In this document: positions 59,630 to 64,000 of the stretch, one piece after another
Position numbering within the stretch: position 1 is the stretch's first letter
Layout of the letters: every line of letters starts with the position of its first letter
Source: Pseudocolwellia sp. AS88
Lineage (GTDB): Bacteria > Pseudomonadota > Gammaproteobacteria > Enterobacterales > Alteromonadaceae
Direction: 5' to 3'
NCBI RefSeq assembly: GCF_030551755.1
Contig: NZ_JAUPEC010000024.1
Span: forward strand, 1-64,000
Length of the DNA stretch: 64,000 bases
Translations under genes and position numbers: made by a program
The notes under the pieces: generated by a model
Database searches by the model: none
The model's input: the letters and a program-made list of their open reading frames with translations, nothing else
Told to the model about the DNA's origin: nothing

Positions 59630-61009
59630 CTACAAACCGATTGTTTGACGTGCTGCTGCAATAGGGCGTCGTAGAATACGATAAATCAATGGCACCCAAC
59701 CTCCATAAACCCGTGCAGAACCGTGGGCACCAATACGTACATCATTCTCTCTCTCTGTTGGAATAGCAGCTAAAAGAAAAGCTTCTCGTCCATCGGGTAA
59801 CCGGCTTGAATGGTAAGAGCTACGCGCGACTTTTGCTGCCACAGCACTTAGTGGTGCATTATCGAGATATACGGTTACCTTAGCTTCGAGGGTGATTTCA
59901 ATAAGATCACGCGGCGGTAATTCAATAATAAACTCAACTCTTTTAGGATCAGCTATTTCAACAATATGTTCACCTACCGACACGGCTTTTCCTTCCCAAT
60001 CTCTTCTGTCGCTATATACTGCAATACCATCTTGCGGAGCACGCAATTGTGCACGCTCTAATACGCCTTGAGCATAACTTGCTTCGGTTTCAGCCAGATG
60101 AAATTCAGATTTCGCAATAGCAACATCTCGAGCGGCTTCTTGATCACTAAAAGCTGCACTGCTCGCTCTTGCATAACGAGCGGCGGCGACTTTCAACTTT
60201 TCAGCGGCCATAGCAGCATCATTACGTAGAAGCATGTCTTCCATGCTAATAATTAGCTGCCCTTTTGCTACTTGTGCATTAGGCGATACATGAATTTGTT
60301 CAATAACACCGTTTGTAGGTGCGGCAAGTATAAAGGGACGCTCGGCAACCACTCTTACGGGTGCGAGCACACTCAATCTTACAGGCAAAAATGCAATAAC
60401 GATCAAACAAGCAATTATCATTTTTTTTTGTAGGCTTGAAAAACGTGGTTTTCGACGGTCGACCCAACGCGGAGTAAAAGCTTGCCAAGCATGAGAGTAC
60501 GTACAAATCAATCGCTCTACAATTAACCTTTCCCCTTGTGTCCAATCAAGTGTTCTAGCTAACAATAACCCCGCAAAGTAAGTTCCGTCGCGTTGTTTTA
60601 TTGGTATCCATAACATATGAGTAAATGGGTACTCGTCGGTTTCTGGATCTTGCGAGTCTGCATAAGCGCAAGCTTTGAATTCGTGAGTATTTGCTAAATC
60701 AACATCTTTACTTAAACCTAATATCAACTCTTCAATCCAACGGATCGCGGGCGAATTTCTATCAATAACGGCAAGGCTTGATACGGTATGAACCTGCATT
60801 TCATCTGAACTACCTTCAGGCTTTAGCACAAATGCCTGGCTAAAATTAAGTAAACTTCGGGTTTCATTCACTAAATGATAAAGCAGCTCTAGTTCACTGG
60901 CTTGGTCACGAATTTCAGCTTCAAACTGCAACAGCTTTTCAGGTGTGGCCGTTTTATTTTTTGTGTTTTTTTGCTCTGCTGATGTAGCTATATGTAATTC
61001 AGAATTCAT
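59630..61009 (-). CDS. GAF-like domain fused to HlyD-family adaptor
   Basis: A 459-residue protein from ATG 61009 (MNSELHIATS), preceded by GGAGCAG and beginning right at the end of the upstream hlyD gene. A GTG 39 bases further upstream is in frame but less likely. The cytoplasmic N-terminal part (about 25-185) has a GAF-like layout (SLLNFSQAFVLKP; FTHMLWIPIKQRDGTYFAGLLL). One membrane helix (about 197-213) leads to a HlyD barrel-sandwich (about 220-430; ERPFILAAPTNGVIEQIHV; VLERAQLRAPQDGIAVYSD). HlyD adaptors normally have only a short cytoplasmic tail. Confidence 0.82.
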   Translation of the reverse strand: MNSELHIATSAEQKNTKNKTATPEKLLQFEAEIRDQASELELLYHLVNETRSLLNFSQAFVLKPEGSSDEMQVHTVSSLAVIDRNSPAIRWIEELILGLSKDVDLANTHEFKACAYADSQDPETDEYPFTHMLWIPIKQRDGTYFAGLLLARTLDWTQGERLIVERLICTYSHAWQAFTPRWVDRRKPRFSSLQKKMIIACLIVIAFLPVRLSVLAPVRVVAERPFILAAPTNGVIEQIHVSPNAQVAKGQLIISMEDMLLRNDAAMAAEKLKVAAARYARASSAAFSDQEAARDVAIAKSEFHLAETEASYAQGVLERAQLRAPQDGIAVYSDRRDWEGKAVSVGEHIVEIADPKRVEFIIELPPRDLIEITLEAKVTVYLDNAPLSAVAAKVARSSYHSSRLPDGREAFLLAAIPTERENDVRIGAHGSARVYGGWVPLIYRILRRPIAAARQTIGL

Positions 61010-61010
61010 A

Positions 61011-61904
61011 TCAATTCTGCTCCACTGGGGTAAAGCTTGCGTAGCCACTCATTCCTGGCAAGGTATTTTTTGGAATGCCGTCGAAGCGACCGATCACTCG
61101 AATAGTTTTACTCACAGGGTCAACAGTTGCACCAATACGTAAAACTTTCGCTTTATGAGTTTTGCCATTTTCATCAATTTTAATGGAGAAAGGTGTTCCT
61201 GGCGTTAACCAAGATAGCCAATTAGAAGGCACTATTAGCTTAAGTTCGAGATTACTTTCTCGGTGGATTTTGATCAGAGGAGTACCTGTTGTTGGACTTT
61301 CTGCAAGGCTAGAAAAACGCTCAACAACTTTACCTGAATAAGGCGCTTTTATAATACAGTCTTTAATTGCAGCATCTAAAGCCGCAGCTTCAGATTGTGC
61401 GCGGTTAAGGTTTGCTTCAGAAATAAGCACATCATTTTTTCCGATGGCACCATATTGATCAAGTTCGAGATTACTGTTTAATGTTGTTTCAAGTGCATGC
61501 GCGGCTGCCCATGCGGCTTTAGCTTCTGCTTCGCTGCGAGTACAATCGAAACGTACTAAAATATCACCTTTTTTAAATGCTTCTCCATCACTAAAAGGTA
61601 TTGCTTTGATCATACTACCGTTAATGCTTGAGCTGATGACGGCGGTATCTCGTGCAGCCACAACACCACGTACATAATCACTATTCGAGGCGCCTCTATT
61701 AAAGCCTAAATCTTGATCTTGTGCGAAAACACTGCCAACACTTAACGCCTGAACAACCAATAGATTGATGAATATTGAAAGAGGATTCACCAATCTAGGT
61801 TTGTGATAACCAGCTCTATGAAACACTGATTTTGAATACTTTATAAATGAAATGGTACAACTTAATTTATCCAAATGATTCCGTCCTTCTATAACCTGAT
61901 ACAT
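61011..61904 (-). CDS. HlyD/MFP-family periplasmic adaptor
   Basis: A 297-residue adaptor of the short HlyD/RND type. A hydrophobic segment near residues 42-60 (PLSIFINLLVVQALSVGSVFA) ends like a signal peptide, so the true start may be a later codon than ATG 61904. The barrel-sandwich has VISSSINGSMIKAIPFSDGEAFKKGDILVRFDC and IIKAPYSGKVVERF, and a beta-barrel follows. It lies between tolC (117 bp upstream) and the GAF-HlyD gene. No inner-membrane pump gene is in the run. Confidence 0.85.
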   Translation of the reverse strand: MYQVIEGRNHLDKLSCTISFIKYSKSVFHRAGYHKPRLVNPLSIFINLLVVQALSVGSVFAQDQDLGFNRGASNSDYVRGVVAARDTAVISSSINGSMIKAIPFSDGEAFKKGDILVRFDCTRSEAEAKAAWAAAHALETTLNSNLELDQYGAIGKNDVLISEANLNRAQSEAAALDAAIKDCIIKAPYSGKVVERFSSLAESPTTGTPLIKIHRESNLELKLIVPSNWLSWLTPGTPFSIKIDENGKTHKAKVLRIGATVDPVSKTIRVIGRFDGIPKNTLPGMSGYASFTPVEQN

Positions 61905-62021
61905 AATCCATGATCAAGTGTTGGTATATTTTTTAGCTACCTATGGACTATATATGCCTGACTATAGCTAGCTAAATAACCGTTATTGGTTTAATAAGTT
62001 AATTAAAATTCAGAATTATTT

Positions 62022-63527
62022 TTATTCTTTACTAATAACTTCAGATAACCTTGATTGGTTTGTTCGTGATGCCCATAAATTTTCTAATGAAGAGCTGATT
62101 TGAGTTAAAGATTCTGCGCCAGTAATATCAGGACCAAAGTCATCTATTCCTACCGCTGCAAACAAGTTTGCGTAAGCATTTTGCATGTCTGCGAATGCAA
62201 TATCGTATTTAACTTCGGTAATAAGACTTTTCATTTCTTCGCGGATCAAGGTTTGTTGACTAACAGTATCGGCTTTAAAACCACTACGTATTTGTTCCAT
62301 AATACGCACTTGTATTGAATTCTCTTCTTGTACTGTGGCAAACGTTTTTGATAAGTGATTATAGCGAGCATGGGCTACATGCACTTGTGTCATAACAGCC
62401 ATGGTTAATGCTAATGCACGTGTATCAAGTAAATCATCCTGCGCTTTAATGGCTTTTTTATGCGTAGGATAACGGAAAACATTCATTACATTCCAACTTG
62501 CTTGAGCTCCCCAATTTACCCAGTTATCATTGAACAAAAAGTCGTTTGAGTTGTAGTTAGCCCCCAAAAACATGCGAAAACTCGGAAATACAGAAAGTAA
62601 AGCTGCATCTAATTCATTTTCATTAATACGCAAACGGTAGCTAACTTCACGTAGTTCTGAACGATTCACTAACGCAAAAGTTACCATATCATCTACTTTA
62701 TATGGTTGCTTTAGTACTGGCGAAGAGCGATCGGGTATAACCAGTGAAAACTTGTCATTTGGCGTTAAGTTCATCAAAGCGGCAAGCTGACGTTTGGCGA
62801 TCATAAGTTCACGCTGTAGTCTTTGTATTTCTCTTTTTATACCAATCAACTCTCGTTGGTAGGTAAGAGCTTTTAATGGTGCGGTAGCACGTCTTTTTTC
62901 TAGCTCTCTTGAACCTGCTAAATTGTCTTCAACGTTTTGTTCAAGTCCGTTAAGTTTAGTTAACATACGTTCAGCGCTAACAGCACGCCAAAAAGCGGTA
63001 CGTACATCTTCAATAATACGGTTAGCAACATTACGACGGTTTTCTAAAGCGATTAAGGCTTGGTCGGCTTTTTGTTTACTGCGTACATAAGAAAGACCAA
63101 AATCAAGTACATCCCAACTCAAACTTAGGTCTGCATTTATGCCATCTCTTTCACTTGAAGTAGAAGGCTCTAACGATTCTGTATTAGTAAGTAATGAGCG
63201 ACTTGAAGCACCTGCGTATTTATCTCGTCCTGTGTATCCACCTGTTGCTACGAGTTGAGGTAATAAATCGAAATGAGATAGGTCAACCTCTTTCATTCGA
63301 AGCGCTTCTTCCATTAATTCAACTTTATAATCAAGGTTATATTTTAGTGCTCGTGCCATGGCATCATATAAATTAATCGGTTTAGCTATTGGCTCTTGAT
63401 CCATGGTTACTCTAGATAAACGATCTTGTGCTTGTTTAGATAGCTCGTCGTTATCTAAAGGTTGTGGTATCACCGTACAACCGCCCAGTGACAGAACTAA
63501 TAAGGCTGATAAAATTGGGCTTCTCAT
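62022..63527 (-). CDS. TolC-family outer-membrane efflux lipoprotein
   Basis: A 501-residue outer-membrane channel component. I start at ATG 63527, preceded by AGGAG. This gives MRSPILSALLVLSLGGC with a lipobox (LGGC) for lipidation. An alternative ATG at 63572 overlaps the upstream stop as TAATG but puts 15 polar residues before the signal. The two TolC repeats are visible in QAL...LNYKVELMEEALR and AALLSVFPSFRMFLGANYN...NWVNWGAQASWNV. It stands between the surface-protein fragment and hlyD. Confidence 0.87.
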   Translation of the reverse strand: MRSPILSALLVLSLGGCTVIPQPLDNDELSKQAQDRLSRVTMDQEPIAKPINLYDAMARALKYNLDYKVELMEEALRMKEVDLSHFDLLPQLVATGGYTGRDKYAGASSRSLLTNTESLEPSTSSERDGINADLSLSWDVLDFGLSYVRSKQKADQALIALENRRNVANRIIEDVRTAFWRAVSAERMLTKLNGLEQNVEDNLAGSRELEKRRATAPLKALTYQRELIGIKREIQRLQRELMIAKRQLAALMNLTPNDKFSLVIPDRSSPVLKQPYKVDDMVTFALVNRSELREVSYRLRINENELDAALLSVFPSFRMFLGANYNSNDFLFNDNWVNWGAQASWNVMNVFRYPTHKKAIKAQDDLLDTRALALTMAVMTQVHVAHARYNHLSKTFATVQEENSIQVRIMEQIRSGFKADTVSQQTLIREEMKSLITEVKYDIAFADMQNAYANLFAAVGIDDFGPDITGAESLTQISSSLENLWASRTNQSRLSEVISKE

Positions 63528-63571
63528 TGATTGTTGCTCCTGAGTACATAAATATTTTGCGATAAAATTCA

Positions 63572-64000
63572 TTATTGAAACCTAGTTGTATTAAGTGCTT
63601 GCATTAAAGCCGCTGTCTCTACAGAACTACCATAGGCTTCTTGTGAAATTCGGTTGTCGAAAGTGTCGATATCAACTTGCTCTGGGAAATCTAATTGAGC
63701 GATTTTTCCTGAAAACAAATCCAGCTCAACCGGGTAAATAGTGCTTATTCCACTGGCATCAATAGCATGAATATTTAATTGTATATCTTTCATTTGTTCT
63801 GGCGCCTCTAACAGAGCTAGTCCTTTGTTGTCTAAAGAAATCCAGTCAGGAAGCGCTCGTCCATCTACTCGTGTAACGTTATAATTAATGATAGTAGATT
63901 CTGAGTTATTTGCCATTGAACGAACACTCATGAGTAATGCTTGATTACGAACAATGGTTTCTATAGAAAGTTCTTCCGTGGTTTTGTTGTTGGCACTGTC
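63572..64000 (-). CDS. C-terminal part of a large cadherin/Ig-like surface protein (partial)
   Basis: The reading frame is open through the right edge of the window. Its last 142 residues are visible, including residues beyond the internal ATG at 63931, so it is truncated by the window. The segment VDGRALPDWISLDNKGLALLEAPEQ resembles a putative-Ig/CADG repeat of giant adhesins (LPxWIxxD pattern, then a GxxxIYPVEL strand). The gene ends 44 bp upstream of the tolC start. It is probably the cargo of the export genes. Confidence 0.65.
   Translation of the reverse strand, partial: DSANNKTTEELSIETIVRNQALLMSVRSMANNSESTIINYNVTRVDGRALPDWISLDNKGLALLEAPEQMKDIQLNIHAIDASGISTIYPVELDLFSGKIAQLDFPEQVDIDTFDNRISQEAYGSSVETAALMQALNTTRFQ

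Noticed and set aside
57354-61904. Interpretation as an ordinary RND or MFS multidrug efflux pump
   Set aside because: No inner-membrane pump gene is present, and the only multi-helix protein has an M50 zinc site.

Overview
The window is one AT-rich chromosomal stretch from a marine gammaproteobacterium, most likely order Alteromonadales and close to Colwelliaceae (Colwellia/Thalassotalea-like). This placement is inferred from protein families and gene order, not from a marker-gene comparison. Supporting signs are E. coli-like blocks (trmA/fabR, mla-ibaG-murA, kdsD-lpt-rpoN-ptsN-rapZ-npr, pmbA/darP), ArcA beside a lone Hpt protein as expected for Shewanella-type Arc signalling, a FabY-type ketosynthase, and an NhaD-type sodium/proton antiporter. 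Nearly all of the window is intact housekeeping DNA. I see no tRNA, CRISPR array, prophage or intact insertion sequence.

Layout. The left edge (1-365) holds what looks like a leftward rRNA-type promoter and leader. 366-5726 carries a membrane-tethered RRM protein, trmA, fabR, a fatty-acid desaturase with a FabR-like operator, a histidine phosphatase-like protein without its catalytic residues, and degS. 6046-10769 (minus) is mlaFEDCB-ibaG-murA for outer-membrane lipid asymmetry and peptidoglycan precursor synthesis. 11069-18941 (plus) is yrbG-kdsDC-lptCAB-rpoN-hpf-ptsN-rapZ-npr, covering LPS inner core and transport, sigma-54, and the nitrogen PTS. mgtE, pmbA/darP, an EamA permease, a zinc deacylase, a two-domain HCCA isomerase-like protein, rsmC, arcA/hptA and folE2 follow. 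30471-36384 is gltBD, preceded by two HexR-like boxes. 36490-42202 holds a lysine-rich exported protein, fabY/glxA and efp/epmB. 42312-49407 holds a sensor GGDEF-EAL protein, DUF3016, an unknown cysteine-rich anchored protein, and a YdcO/SutR-like pair (benE plus XRE-cupin) next to a decayed repeat of the benE tail. tyrS, a MepM-like endopeptidase, anmK, a YHS protein, nhaD and phzF follow.

The right end (57354-64000, minus) is the most unusual block. Reading 5' to 3', it has the C-terminus of a probable large surface protein, a TolC-family lipoprotein, a HlyD adaptor, a second HlyD fused to a cytoplasmic GAF-like domain, and a PqqD-like/M50 metalloprotease/HlyD fusion. No ABC or RND pump is visible. 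I consider it a candidate non-canonical surface-protein export or processing system. Other points of interest are a probable ATT start codon in the XRE-cupin regulator, palindromic repeat elements at about 5.9, 19.1 and 53.8 kb, and the catalytically dead phosphatase fold at 4.1 kb.
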